Source: Rivibacter subsaxonicus
GTDB taxonomy: Bacteria > Pseudomonadota > Gammaproteobacteria > Burkholderiales > Burkholderiaceae_C
Assembly (NCBI RefSeq): GCF_004217215.1
Contig: NZ_SHKP01000005.1
Coordinates: 501,501 to 565,500, forward strand
Direction: 5' to 3'
Length of the DNA: 64,000 nt
Part shown: one piece after another, positions 19,699 to 31,624 of the stretch
Layout: each line of letters begins with the position of its first letter
Position numbering within the stretch: position 1 is the first letter of the stretch
The notes under the pieces: model-generated
Database searches by the model: none
What the model saw: the letters and a program-made list of their open reading frames with translations, nothing else
Told to the model about the DNA's origin: nothing
Position numbers and translations under genes: made by a program

Positions 19699-20853
19699 AT
19701 GAACTTCACCGCCGAACACCGCGCCCTCGCCGACACCGTGATGAAGTTCGTCGAGAAGGAGATCAACCCCTTCGTGCCCGAGTGGGAGGCGGCCGAGGAG
19801 TTCCCGAGCCACGCGATCTTCAAGAAGCTCGGCAACCTCGGCCTGCTCGGCCTCAAGTACCCGGAGGAACTCGGCGGCGCCGGGCTCGATTTCAGCTACT
19901 CGATGGTGATGGCCGAGGCGCTCGGCGTAGCGCATTGCGGTGGCGTGCCGATGGCGATCGGCGTCCACACCGACATGTGCACCCCGGCGCTGGCGCGCTT
20001 CGGCTCGCCCGAGCTGCAGAAGGAGTTCCTCGCGCCCTCGATCGCCGGCGACGTGGTCGGCTGTCTCGGCGTCAGCGAGCCCGGCGGCGGCTCCGACGTC
20101 GCGGCGGTCAAGACCACCGCGCGCAAGGAAGGCGGCGACTACGTCATCAACGGCTCCAAGATGTGGATCACCAATGGCCTGAAGGCCGACTGGTGCTGCC
20201 TGCTCGCCAACACTGGCGACGGCCCGGTCCACAAGAACAAGAGCCTGATCATCGTGCCGATGGATGCCCCCGGCATCACCAAGCAGAAGATCAGGAAGAT
20301 CGGCATGAACAGCTCGGATACCGCGCAGCTGTTCTTCGACAACGTGCGCGTGCCGCAGCGCAACCTGATCGGCCAGGAAGGCATGGGCTTCACCTTCCAG
20401 ATGCTGCAGTTCCAGGAGGAGCGGCTGTGGGGCGCGGCGTCATCGCTCAAGGCGCTCGACCGGCTGATCGACCTGACCATCGACTACACCCGCCAGCGCC
20501 ACACCTTCGGCCGGCCGATCCTCGACAACCAGGCGGTTCACTTCAAGCTGGCCGAGCTGCGCTGCGAGGTCGAGGCGTTGCGCGCGCTGACCTACCGCGC
20601 GGTCGAGATGTACGTCAGCGGCAAGGACGTCACCAAGCTCGCCTCGATGGCAAAGCTCAAGTGCGGCAAGCTCAGCCGCGAGGTGCCCGATGCCTGCCTG
20701 CAGTTCTGGGGCGGCATGGGCTTCACCTGGGACAACCCGATCTCGCAGGCCTACCGCGACTCGCGTCTCGTGAGCATCGGCGGTGGGGCGGACGAGATCA
20801 TGCTGGGGATCATCTGCAAGCTCGAGGGGACCTTGCCGAAGGCGGTGAAGTGA
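19699..20853 (+). CDS. atuD: Acyl-CoA dehydrogenase (citronellyl-CoA dehydrogenase-like)
   Basis: A 384-aa FAD-dependent acyl-CoA dehydrogenase. Family signatures visible are CLGVSEPGGGSDVAAVKT, NGSKMWITNG and the C-terminal QFWGGMGFTWDNPISQAYRD. The usual catalytic YEGT near the C-terminus reads IGGGADEIM, so the base is more likely the glutamate in QFQEERLWGAA, as in isovaleryl- and long-chain-type enzymes. In an atu-type pathway it would introduce the double bond of citronellyl-CoA to give geranyl-CoA. It lies 33 bp after the carboxyltransferase gene, preceded by GGAG. An isovaleryl-CoA dehydrogenase role cannot be excluded. Confidence 0.8.
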   Translation: MNFTAEHRALADTVMKFVEKEINPFVPEWEAAEEFPSHAIFKKLGNLGLLGLKYPEELGGAGLDFSYSMVMAEALGVAHCGGVPMAIGVHTDMCTPALARFGSPELQKEFLAPSIAGDVVGCLGVSEPGGGSDVAAVKTTARKEGGDYVINGSKMWITNGLKADWCCLLANTGDGPVHKNKSLIIVPMDAPGITKQKIRKIGMNSSDTAQLFFDNVRVPQRNLIGQEGMGFTFQMLQFQEERLWGAASSLKALDRLIDLTIDYTRQRHTFGRPILDNQAVHFKLAELRCEVEALRALTYRAVEMYVSGKDVTKLASMAKLKCGKLSREVPDACLQFWGGMGFTWDNPISQAYRDSRLVSIGGGADEIMLGIICKLEGTLPKAVK

Positions 20854-20879
20854 GGCTGGGCATGCGGATCGCAGCGCGT

Positions 20880-20979
20880 GATCGGGCCGCCGGGGCGCTC
20901 TGCTGCGCTCATGTCCCCCGCCGGCCTGCGGCCGGCTCCTCCTTTACTTCGCTCCGCAGAACGCCCCACCGTCCCGATC
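20880..20979. repeat. Large imperfect inverted repeat in the acyl-CoA operon
   Basis: The 177-bp gap between the dehydrogenase and hydratase genes contains two 24-bp arms (20880-20903 and 20956-20979) that are inverted copies with a handful of mismatches; both begin GATCGGG when read inward. A shorter hairpin, CCGGCC/GGCCGG around 20920-20936, lies inside. It could be an RNA-processing or attenuating stem, or a small mobile intergenic repeat. No coding frame is supported here. Confidence 0.5.
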
Positions 20980-21030
20980 TGGAGCCGACGTGGGCCGCGC
21001 GACCCGATCAGAAGCCGGCGGAGCACTGAG

Positions 21031-21837
21031 ATGAGTCCGTTCGAGACGATCGCTGTCGCCGGTGACGCCGGCGTGCTGCACCTGACGCTGAACCGCCCCG
21101 CGCAGCGCAACGCGATGTCGCTGCAGATGGTGCAGGAGCTGCGCGCCTCGCTCGCAGCGGCCGAAGCCGATGCGGCGGTGCGCGTGATCGTGCTACGCGG
21201 CGCCGGTGGCCACTTCTGCGCCGGTGGTGACATCGGCGACATGGCGGCCGCGCGCGGGCGCGTCGGTGAAACAGGCGCTGACCCGATGGCCGATGTGAGC
21301 CGCGCCTTCGGCGAACTGTGCGTCGCCTTCGCGTCGACGCCGAAGGCGCTGGTCGCAGTGCTCGAGGGCACGGTGATGGGCGGCGGCTTCGGACTGGCCT
21401 GCGTGGCCGACGTCGCGATTGCCGACGAGAGCGCGAGCTTTCGCCTGCCCGAAACCTCGCTCGGCGTCGTGCCGGCGCAGATTGCGCCCTTCCTGGTCGA
21501 GCGGCTCGGCTACTCCGAGGCCAAGCGGCTGGCGGTCAGCGGCGGCCGGCTCGATGCGCGCGAGGCGCTGGCGCTGCGTCTGGTGCACGAGGTGCATCCG
21601 AGCGGCGAAGCGCTCGACGTCGCGCTGGAGCGGGTTCTGCACGGCATCCTGCAATGCGCACCGGGCGCGATCGCGGCGACCAAGGCGCTGATCGCCAAGG
21701 CGCGGCTGCAGAGCCCGGGCTCGCTGGTCGACGAGGCCGCTCAGGTCTTCTCGCGTGCGGTGCTCGGGCCGGAAGGCACGGAGGGCACGCTGGCCTTCAT
21801 GCAGAAGCGCAAGGCGAGCTGGATGCCGGGCTCATGA
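21031..21837 (+). CDS. atuE: Enoyl-CoA hydratase/isomerase family protein (isohexenylglutaconyl-CoA hydratase-like)
   Basis: A 268-aa crotonase. The oxyanion-hole regions are GGHFCAGGDIGDM and GTVMGGGFGLACVADVAIA, and one catalytic glutamate is visible in FRLPETSLGVVPAQ. The other canonical glutamate position (GGxxELA) reads GFGLA, so chemistry may rely on a single acid/base, as in several methylglutaconyl-type hydratases. In atu order this gene would hydrate isohexenylglutaconyl-CoA. The start at 21031 excludes an upstream Arg/Pro-rich frame in the repeat. Its stop overlaps the next start (ATGA). Confidence 0.7.
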   Translation: MSPFETIAVAGDAGVLHLTLNRPAQRNAMSLQMVQELRASLAAAEADAAVRVIVLRGAGGHFCAGGDIGDMAAARGRVGETGADPMADVSRAFGELCVAFASTPKALVAVLEGTVMGGGFGLACVADVAIADESASFRLPETSLGVVPAQIAPFLVERLGYSEAKRLAVSGGRLDAREALALRLVHEVHPSGEALDVALERVLHGILQCAPGAIAATKALIAKARLQSPGSLVDEAAQVFSRAVLGPEGTEGTLAFMQKRKASWMPGS

Positions 21838-23762
21838 AGAAGATCCTGATCGCCAACCGCGGGGAGATCGCCTGCCGGGTCATGCGCACCGCGCGCGCTC
21901 TCGGCTATCGAACGGTCGCTGTGTTCAGCGACGCCGATGCCGCCGCGCCGCATGTGGCGCTGGCCGACGAAGCGGTGCGCATCGGCCCGGCACCGGCAGC
22001 CGAGTCCTACCTCTCGTTCGAGGCCGTGCTCGGCGCCGCGCGCGCCACCGGTGCCGATGCACTGCACCCGGGCTATGGCTTCCTCAGCGAGAACGCGGCC
22101 TTCGCGCAGGCCTGCCTTGACGCCGGCGTCGTGTTCATCGGACCGCCGGCGTCGGCGATCGAGGCGATGGGCGACAAGGCGCGCGCCAAGCGCCGCATGA
22201 TCGAGGCCGGTGTGCCTTGCGCCCCCGGCTATCTCGACGCCGATGCGGGCGACGAGCAACTGATCGCCGCGGCGCGCCAGCTCGGTCTGCCGCTGCTGGT
22301 GAAGGCGGTGGCCGGCGGCGGCGGGCGCGGAATGCGGCTGGTGCGGCATGAGGTCGAACTGCCCGCCGCGATCGCCGGCGCCCGCCGTGAGGCGCTGAGC
22401 GCCTTTGGCGACGGCACGTTGATGCTCGAGCGGCTGATCGAGGGCGGCCGTCACATCGAGATCCAGGTCTTTGCCGACGCGCATGGCCACGCAGTGCACC
22501 TCGGCGAGCGCGACTGCACCGCGCAGCGCCGGCGCCAGAAGGTGATCGAGGAGGCACCGTCGCCGATCGTCGACGCCGCGATGCGCGCGCGCATGGGCGC
22601 CGATGCGGTGGCAGCCGCGCTGGCGGTGGGCTATGTCGGCGCCGGCACGGTCGAGTTCATCGTCGATGCGGATCGTCGCCACTACTTCCTCGAGATGAAC
22701 ACCCGGCTGCAGGTCGAGCACCCGGTCACCGAGTGCATCACCGGCTTCAACCTGGTCGAGTGGCAGCTGCGCATCGCCGCCGGCGAGCCGCTGACGGCCT
22801 GGCTGCCGCGGCTGCAGGAGGACGTTCGATTCGAGGGCCACGCGATCGAGGCGCGGCTCTACGCCGAGGACCCGTATGGCGGCTTCCGACCGCAGACCGG
22901 CCGCATCGCCCACTGGCGGCCCGGGCGCGCGCTGCAGCTCGGCGTGCGCATCGACAGCGGCATCTGCGAGGGCGGCGAGATCACGCCCTTCTACGACCCG
23001 ATGGTCGCCAAGATCATTGCTCACGGCCGCACGCGCGAGGACGCGATCCGCCGGTTGACGGCGGCACTCGATGACGCGCCGCTGCTTGGCGTCGTCAACA
23101 ACGGCCGCTTCCTGCGCGAGCTGATCAACCACGAGGCCTTCGCCGGTGCCGCGATGCACACCGCGCTGATCGACCAGTGGGCCGAACAGGGCGAGCCGCT
23201 GCTGCAACGGCCGCTGCCAAGCGACGAGGACTGGGCGCTGGCCGCTGCCGCGCGCGCCTTGCGCGACGGCGCCGGCGCGCGGCCGGCGAGCCTGGTCGGC
23301 TTTGGCATCGAGCTGCAGTGCGGCGACGAGCGACGCACGCTGCGGGTCGGGGCCGGTGGCATCCGCCTGCTGTCGATGGCGGATGGGCAGGTGCGCTACG
23401 AGCTGGACGGCGTGCAACGCCAGGCGACCCTCGTCGACGATGGCGAGCAGCTCCACGTGGTGCGCGACGCGGCGGTGTTCACGTTCAGCGAGCCGTCGCC
23501 CTTCCCCAGCAGCGGCAACGCCGCCGACCCCGCGCGCGCGCTGGCGCCGGTCGCCGGCCTCGTGGCGCAGGTGCTGGTCGCCGTCGGTGACCGTGTCGTC
23601 ACCGGCCAGCCGCTTGCCTGTGTGGAGGCGATGAAGATGGAGATGTGGATCAACGCCGCCGCAGCCGGCACGGTGCGAGCGGTGCATGCCAAGGCGCGCG
23701 CGCAGGTCGCCGCGGCCGAACTGCTGGTCGAACTCGATATCGAAGAAGCGAAGGAGTCCTGA
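21834..23762 (+). CDS. atuF: Acyl-CoA carboxylase alpha subunit with biotin carboxylase and biotin carrier domains
   Basis: A 642-aa protein. The biotin carboxylase domain starts KKILIANRGEIACRVMRTAR and shows the ATP-grasp loop VAGGGGRGMRLV, GERDCTAQRRRQKVIEEAPS and MNTRLQVEHPVTE. The C-terminal biotinyl domain carries the acceptor lysine in CVEAMKMEMW. It charges biotin with bicarbonate and ATP and hands the carboxyl group to the AtuC-like subunit. The start at 21834 overlaps the preceding stop as ATGA. The next gene begins immediately after this stop, with a GAAGGAG ribosome site inside the 3' end. Confidence 0.85.
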   Translation: MKKILIANRGEIACRVMRTARALGYRTVAVFSDADAAAPHVALADEAVRIGPAPAAESYLSFEAVLGAARATGADALHPGYGFLSENAAFAQACLDAGVVFIGPPASAIEAMGDKARAKRRMIEAGVPCAPGYLDADAGDEQLIAAARQLGLPLLVKAVAGGGGRGMRLVRHEVELPAAIAGARREALSAFGDGTLMLERLIEGGRHIEIQVFADAHGHAVHLGERDCTAQRRRQKVIEEAPSPIVDAAMRARMGADAVAAALAVGYVGAGTVEFIVDADRRHYFLEMNTRLQVEHPVTECITGFNLVEWQLRIAAGEPLTAWLPRLQEDVRFEGHAIEARLYAEDPYGGFRPQTGRIAHWRPGRALQLGVRIDSGICEGGEITPFYDPMVAKIIAHGRTREDAIRRLTAALDDAPLLGVVNNGRFLRELINHEAFAGAAMHTALIDQWAEQGEPLLQRPLPSDEDWALAAAARALRDGAGARPASLVGFGIELQCGDERRTLRVGAGGIRLLSMADGQVRYELDGVQRQATLVDDGEQLHVVRDAAVFTFSEPSPFPSSGNAADPARALAPVAGLVAQVLVAVGDRVVTGQPLACVEAMKMEMWINAAAAGTVRAVHAKARAQVAAAELLVELDIEEAKES

Positions 23763-24638
23763 ATGGACAAGGCCATCCTCACCTGCGCGCTGACCGGCGT
23801 GCTGACCAACCCCAAGCAGCACCCGGTGCCTGTGACTCCGGCGCAGATGGCCGCCGAGGCGCGCGCCGCCTTCGAGGCCGGCGCGTCGATCATGCATGTG
23901 CACCTGCGCATGCAGGAAGAAGGCTACGGTCACATGCCGAGCTGGGACCCGGAGGTCGCGGCGAGCGTCGTCGATGCGATCCGCGCCGCCTGCCCCGGCG
24001 TGATCATCAACCTGACGACCGGCGTGATCGGCAAGGACATCTCTGGCCCGGCCGCCTGCATCCGCCGCGTGCGACCCGAGATCGCTGCCTGCAACGCGGG
24101 TACGCTGAACTATCTGAAGATCAAGGACGACGGCCAATGGGCCTGGCCGCCGATGGTCTTCGACAATCCGGTCGCCAAGGTGCAGGCCTTCCTCGACGTG
24201 ATGAACGAAGTCGGCACGAAGCCCGAGTTCGAGTGTTTCGACGTCGGCATCGTGCGCTCGGTCGGCATGTACCAGAAGGCCGGCATGGTGACCCACCCGG
24301 AGTACAACTTCGTGATGGGCGTGGCCTCCGGCATGCCGGCCGACGCCGATCTGCTAGCGCTGCTGCCGCGCTGGATCGAGCCCGGCTCCACGTGGCAGAC
24401 CACCCTGATCGGCCGCGCCGAGATCTGGCCGGTGCACCAGCGCACCGCCGAACTCGGCGGCATGCTGCGCACCGGACTCGAGGACACCTTCTACCTGCCC
24501 GGCGGCGCGCGTGCACCCGGCAACGGCGAACTGATCGAGGCGCTGGCCGACTGCGCTCGCAAGGCCGGGCGCGCGGTGGCGAGCCCGGCCGAGGCGCGCG
24601 CGATGCTGGGCCTTGCGGCATCGGAGTCGCGGCAATGA
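23763..24638 (+). CDS. Beta-keto acid cleavage enzyme (BKACE, DUF849)
   Basis: A 291-aa TIM-barrel enzyme of the BKACE family. Visible features are the N-terminal TCALTGVLTNPKQHPVPVTP, the zinc-binding HVHLR (HxH) and EDTFYLPGG near the C-terminus. Family members condense a beta-keto acid with acetyl-CoA and split it to acetoacetate plus a new acyl-CoA. It directly abuts the carboxylase alpha gene and overlaps the next crotonase gene (ATGA), so it is cotranscribed with the carboxylase operon. This is not a usual member of atu or liu clusters; the substrate may be a keto acid produced downstream of the carboxylation/hydration steps. Confidence 0.85.
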   Translation: MDKAILTCALTGVLTNPKQHPVPVTPAQMAAEARAAFEAGASIMHVHLRMQEEGYGHMPSWDPEVAASVVDAIRAACPGVIINLTTGVIGKDISGPAACIRRVRPEIAACNAGTLNYLKIKDDGQWAWPPMVFDNPVAKVQAFLDVMNEVGTKPEFECFDVGIVRSVGMYQKAGMVTHPEYNFVMGVASGMPADADLLALLPRWIEPGSTWQTTLIGRAEIWPVHQRTAELGGMLRTGLEDTFYLPGGARAPGNGELIEALADCARKAGRAVASPAEARAMLGLAASESRQ

Positions 24639-25438
24639 CGAGCAACGTCCTGTTCGAGCGCGGCGCGCGGGTCGCGGTCATCACGATCGATCGGCCCGCC
24701 GTGCGCAACGCGGTCGACGGCCCCACCGCGCTGGCGCTGGAGCGCGCCTTCCTCGACTTCGATGCCGACGCCACGCTCGACGTGGCGGTGCTCGCCGGCG
24801 CTGCCGGCAGCTTCTGCGCCGGTGCCGACCTGCGGGCGATCGCCGAAAGCCTCGACGCACCCGGCTCGCGCGCCAACCCGCTCAACGAAGACTTGGCGCA
24901 GACCGCGCCGATGGGCTGCACGCGGCTGGCCCTCTCGAAGCCCGTGATCGCCGCGATCGAGGGCCACGCGGTGGCCGGCGGCCTCGAACTGGCGCTGTGG
25001 TGCGACCTGCGCGTCGCCGCCGAGGACGCGGTGCTCGGCGTCTTCTGCCGACGCTGGGGCGTGCCGCTGATCGACGGCGGCACGGTGCGGCTGCCGCGCC
25101 TGATCGGCGAAAGCCGCGCGCTCGACCTGATCCTCACCGGCCGCGCGGTCAACGCCGCCGAGGCGCTGCACATCGGCCTCGTCAACCGCATCGTGCCGCG
25201 CGGCATGGCGCTGGAGGCGGCGATCGAACTCGCGCTGCAGATCGCGGCGCATCCGCAAACCTGCCTGCGCAACGACCGCGCCAGCGCGCTGGCCCAAGCC
25301 GGGCTGCCATGGCGCGAGGCGATGCGCCAGGAGTTCGAGCTCGGCCGGCAGACGCTGGCCGCTGGCCAGGTGCAGGCCGGTGGGGCGGCCTTCCTGCGCC
25401 GGCGGGCGCGCGGCGACGACCGGGAGGACGGCGCGTAA
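24635..25438 (+). CDS. Second enoyl-CoA hydratase/isomerase family protein
   Basis: A 267-aa crotonase, clearly different from the one at 21031. It shows GSFCAGADLRAIAE and GHAVAGGLELALWCDLRVAAE, with the first catalytic glutamate (GLELA) present. The second region reads VFCRRWGVPLIDGG instead of the usual PExxLGxxP, so its chemistry may be isomerase- or hydrolase-like. It is translationally coupled to the BKACE gene (ATGA overlap) and is the last clearly coupled gene of the operon; the MFS gene follows after 68 bp. Confidence 0.75.
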   Translation: MTSNVLFERGARVAVITIDRPAVRNAVDGPTALALERAFLDFDADATLDVAVLAGAAGSFCAGADLRAIAESLDAPGSRANPLNEDLAQTAPMGCTRLALSKPVIAAIEGHAVAGGLELALWCDLRVAAEDAVLGVFCRRWGVPLIDGGTVRLPRLIGESRALDLILTGRAVNAAEALHIGLVNRIVPRGMALEAAIELALQIAAHPQTCLRNDRASALAQAGLPWREAMRQEFELGRQTLAAGQVQAGGAAFLRRRARGDDREDGA

Positions 25439-25506
25439 GCCCGGCCGTCGGCCGTCACGCGGGCGTGGAACACTCGCGGCTCCACAGCCGCGCACCCGGA
25501 TCCGCC

Positions 25507-26823
25507 ATGGCCCTCTTTCCCCAGGAAGCGCTCAACGAAGGGGTCGCCAAGCGCGAGGTCTTCGGCTGGGCGATGTACGACTTCGCGAACTCGGGATACA
25601 CGACGGTCGTGCTGACCGCGGTGTTCAGCGCCTACTTCGTCGGCGTGGTCGCCGGCGGTGCCGACTGGGGCACGCTGGCCTGGACGCTGCTGATGGCCGC
25701 CGCCAACGCGATCGTGATGCTGAGTTCGCCGGCGCTCGGCGCCCATGCCGACCTGCACGGCGCCAAGAAGAAGCTCCTGGTCTTCACCACCATCGCCTGC
25801 GTGCTCGGCACCGCGGCACTGGCGCTGGTCGGCCCGGGCCAGTTGGCGCTGGCCACGGCGGCGGTGCTGGTGGCGACGGTGGCCTACTCCTACGGCGAAT
25901 CGCTGATTGCGGCCTTCCTGCCCGAACTCGCGCGGCCCGAGTCGCTCGGCCGCGTTTCCGGCTGGGGCTGGAGCTTCGGCTACTTCGGCGGCATGCTCGC
26001 GCTCGGCATCAGCCTGGCCTGGGTGCTGGCGGCGCAGGCGCGCGGCGAGACCGCGGCGCAGTTCGTGCCGGTGACGATGCTGATCACCGCCGCAATCTAT
26101 GGCGGTGCCTCGCTCGTGACCTTTGCGTTGCTCAAGGAGCGCGCGCAGCCGCAGGTGGTGGCCGGCGGTGCGGCCGTCGGCGGCATGACGGCCGCGCTGC
26201 AAAGACTCGCGCAGACCTGGCACGAGGCGCGCCGCTATCGCGACTTCAGCTGGTTCCTGGCCTGCTGCGTCAGCTACCAGGCCGGCATCGCGGTGGTGAT
26301 CACGCTGGCCGCGGTCTATGCCGAGCAGGCGATGGGCTTCAAGCAGGCCGAGACGATGATGCTGATCTTCCTGGTCAACATCGCGGCAGCGCTCGGGGCC
26401 TTCGCCTTCGGCTACTGGCAGGACCGCATCGGCCACAAGCCGGCGCTGTCGTTCACGCTGGCCGGCTGGGTGCTGATGGTGGTGCTCGCCGCCGCGGCGC
26501 GCGGGCCGGCGCTGTTCTGGGTCGCGGCGGTCGTGGCCGGCCTGTGCATGGGCTCGAGCCAGTCGGCCGGTCGCGCGCTGGCCGGCACCTTCGCACCCGA
26601 GGCGCAGCGCGCCGAGTTCTTCGGCCTGTGGGGCTTCTCGGTGCGGCTGGCAGCCATCATCGGCCCGCTGACCTACGGCCTGATCACCTGGCTCACCGCC
26701 GGCAACCATCGCGTCGCGATCCTCAGCACCGCCGCGTTCTTCATCGTCGGCTGGGTCTTGCTGCAGAAGGTCGACGTGGACCGCGGCGAGCGCAGCGCGC
26801 GCGCCGCGGCGGTGGCGGCGTAG
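25507..26823 (+). CDS. MFS transporter (UMF1/Atg22-like)
   Basis: A 438-aa integral membrane protein with about 12 hydrophobic segments. It begins EVFGWAMYDFANSGYTTVVL, the hallmark of the UMF1 (Atg22-like) branch of the major facilitator superfamily; ALGAHADLHGAKKKLLV and FGYWQDRIGHKPALS are the loop motifs after helices 2 and 8. Substrates in bacteria are mostly unknown. It follows the catabolic operon by 68 bp on the same strand, so it may export or import a pathway compound, but independent function is possible. It is convergent with gatB. Confidence 0.8.
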   Translation: MALFPQEALNEGVAKREVFGWAMYDFANSGYTTVVLTAVFSAYFVGVVAGGADWGTLAWTLLMAAANAIVMLSSPALGAHADLHGAKKKLLVFTTIACVLGTAALALVGPGQLALATAAVLVATVAYSYGESLIAAFLPELARPESLGRVSGWGWSFGYFGGMLALGISLAWVLAAQARGETAAQFVPVTMLITAAIYGGASLVTFALLKERAQPQVVAGGAAVGGMTAALQRLAQTWHEARRYRDFSWFLACCVSYQAGIAVVITLAAVYAEQAMGFKQAETMMLIFLVNIAAALGAFAFGYWQDRIGHKPALSFTLAGWVLMVVLAAAARGPALFWVAAVVAGLCMGSSQSAGRALAGTFAPEAQRAEFFGLWGFSVRLAAIIGPLTYGLITWLTAGNHRVAILSTAAFFIVGWVLLQKVDVDRGERSARAAAVAA

Positions 26824-26847
26824 CCGTCACGCGCCGCTGCTGCGCGA

Positions 26848-28323
<1,476 letters not shown>

Positions 28324-28325
28324 GT

Positions 28326-29861
28326 TCAGAATCCCTCCGGCGCGCGGAGGTGGAAATCGGTCGCCTGCTGGAAGGCATGTGCCGCGTGCAGCAGCTGCGC
28401 CTCCTGCCAGTAGTTGCCGATCAGCTGCAGGCCCACGGGCAGACCGGAAGGACTGCCCTTCTCGGCGTTCTGCATGCCGGCCCCGCCAAAGCCGGCCGGC
28501 ACGCTCATGCCGGGCAGCCCGGCCAGGCTGGCCGGCAGCGTGAAGATGTCGGCCAGGTACTCGGCCACCGGATCGGTCTGCGAGCCGATCGCGCGCGCCA
28601 CCGTCGGCGCCACCGGGCCGGCGATCAGGTCGCAATGCTCGAAGGCGGCCTGGAAGTCGTCGGCGATCATGCGGCGCAGCTTCTGCGCCTGCAGGTAGTA
28701 GGCGTCGTAGTAGCCGTGGCTCAGCACGTAGGTGCCGATCATGATGCGGCGCTTGACCTCGGCGCCGAAGCCCTCGCTGCGGCTCTTGCGATAGAGCTCG
28801 AGCAGGTCCTCGGCATCCTTGGCGCGATGGCCGTAGCGCACGCCGTCGAAGCGGCTCAGGTTCGAACTCGCCTCGGCCGGCGCGATGATGTAGTAGACCG
28901 GGATCGAGAGTTCGGTGCGCGGCAGGCTGACGTCGACCAGCGTAGCGCCGAGTTGCTCGTACTGCGCCAGCGCGGCCTTGACGGCGGCATCCACATCCGC
29001 CGCGACACCGGTACCGAAGAACTCGCGCGGCACGCCGACGCGCAGGCCCTCGAGCGGCCGCGACTCGGTCGCACCTGCGCGCGGCGTACGCAGCGCGGCC
29101 GCGAAGTCCGGCACCGGCTGCTCGGCGCTGGTCGAGTCGCGCTCGTCATAGCCGCTCATCGCCTGCAGCAGCAGCGCGCAATCCTCGGCGCTGCGCGCGA
29201 TCGGCCCGGCCTGGTCGAGGCTGGAGGCGAAGGCGATCATCCCGTAGCGCGAGCAGCGGCCATAGGTCGGCTTGATGCCGGTGACTCCGGTCAGCGCGGC
29301 CGGCTGGCGCACCGAGCCGCCGGTGTCGGTGCCGGTGGCCGCGGGCAGCAGGCGCGCGGCCACCGCCGTCGCCGAGCCGCCCGAGGAGCCGCCGGGGATG
29401 CGCGTCGTATCCCACGGGTTGTGCACGGCACCGAAGGCCGAGTTCTCGTTGGCGCCGCCCATCGCGAACTCGTCGCAGTTGAGCTTGCCGACGCAGACGG
29501 TGCCGGCGGCCTTGAGCTTGGCCACGACGGTCGCGTCGAAGGGCGAGCGGTAGCCGCCGCTCTGGCCGACCAGGATCTTCGACGCCGCGGTGCTCGTGAA
29601 GTCGGTGCTGACGAAGATGTCCTTGTGCGCCAGCGGCACGCCGTCGAGCGTGCCGAGCGACTGGCCGGCGGTGCGGCGTGCGTCGGCGGCGCGCGCCTGC
29701 GTCAGCGCCTGATCGCGGTCGACGACCAGGAAGGCACCGAGCGATTGATTCGCGTCGATACGGCCCAGCAGGTGCGTCGTCAGCTCGGCACTCGAAAAGC
29801 GCTTCGCTTCGAGGCCGGTGGCAATCTCGGCGACGCCGAGTTCGTGAAGTTGCTTGCTCAT
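28326..29861 (-). CDS. gatA: Asp-tRNA(Asn)/Glu-tRNA(Gln) amidotransferase subunit A
   Basis: A 511-aa amidase-signature enzyme that releases ammonia from glutamine for the GatCAB complex. The Ser-Ser-Lys triad region is visible as [14 protein letters not shown] (Lys), [16 protein letters not shown] and [18 protein letters not shown] (nucleophilic Ser in the GGSVRQPA block). It lies 16 bp after gatC and 2 bp before gatB on the same strand. Confidence 0.96.
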   Translation of the reverse strand: MSKQLHELGVAEIATGLEAKRFSSAELTTHLLGRIDANQSLGAFLVVDRDQALTQARAADARRTAGQSLGTLDGVPLAHKDIFVSTDFTSTAASKILVGQSGGYRSPFDATVVAKLKAAGTVCVGKLNCDEFAMGGANENSAFGAVHNPWDTTRIPGGSSGGSATAVAARLLPAATGTDTGGSVRQPAALTGVTGIKPTYGRCSRYGMIAFASSLDQAGPIARSAEDCALLLQAMSGYDERDSTSAEQPVPDFAAALRTPRAGATESRPLEGLRVGVPREFFGTGVAADVDAAVKAALAQYEQLGATLVDVSLPRTELSIPVYYIIAPAEASSNLSRFDGVRYGHRAKDAEDLLELYRKSRSEGFGAEVKRRIMIGTYVLSHGYYDAYYLQAQKLRRMIADDFQAAFEHCDLIAGPVAPTVARAIGSQTDPVAEYLADIFTLPASLAGLPGMSVPAGFGGAGMQNAEKGSPSGLPVGLQLIGNYWQEAQLLHAAHAFQQATDFHLRAPEGF

Positions 29862-29877
29862 GGGTCTGGAGACGGCC

Positions 29878-31517
<1,640 letters not shown>

Positions 31518-31624
31518 GTCGCCAGCTGCTCGATCCGGGCCGGCGCGTCGCGGACGTGGCCGGCCTTGTCATATCCGGCACTCGTCCCGAACTCCCCTCC
31601 CCCATCGTCTAGCGCGAGTTGTTC

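Noticed and set aside
21741..24296. An 851-codon minus-strand frame opposite the carboxylase alpha subunit
   Set aside because: Same shadow effect; rich in His, Arg and Ala, with no recognised domain, and opposite well-conserved genes.
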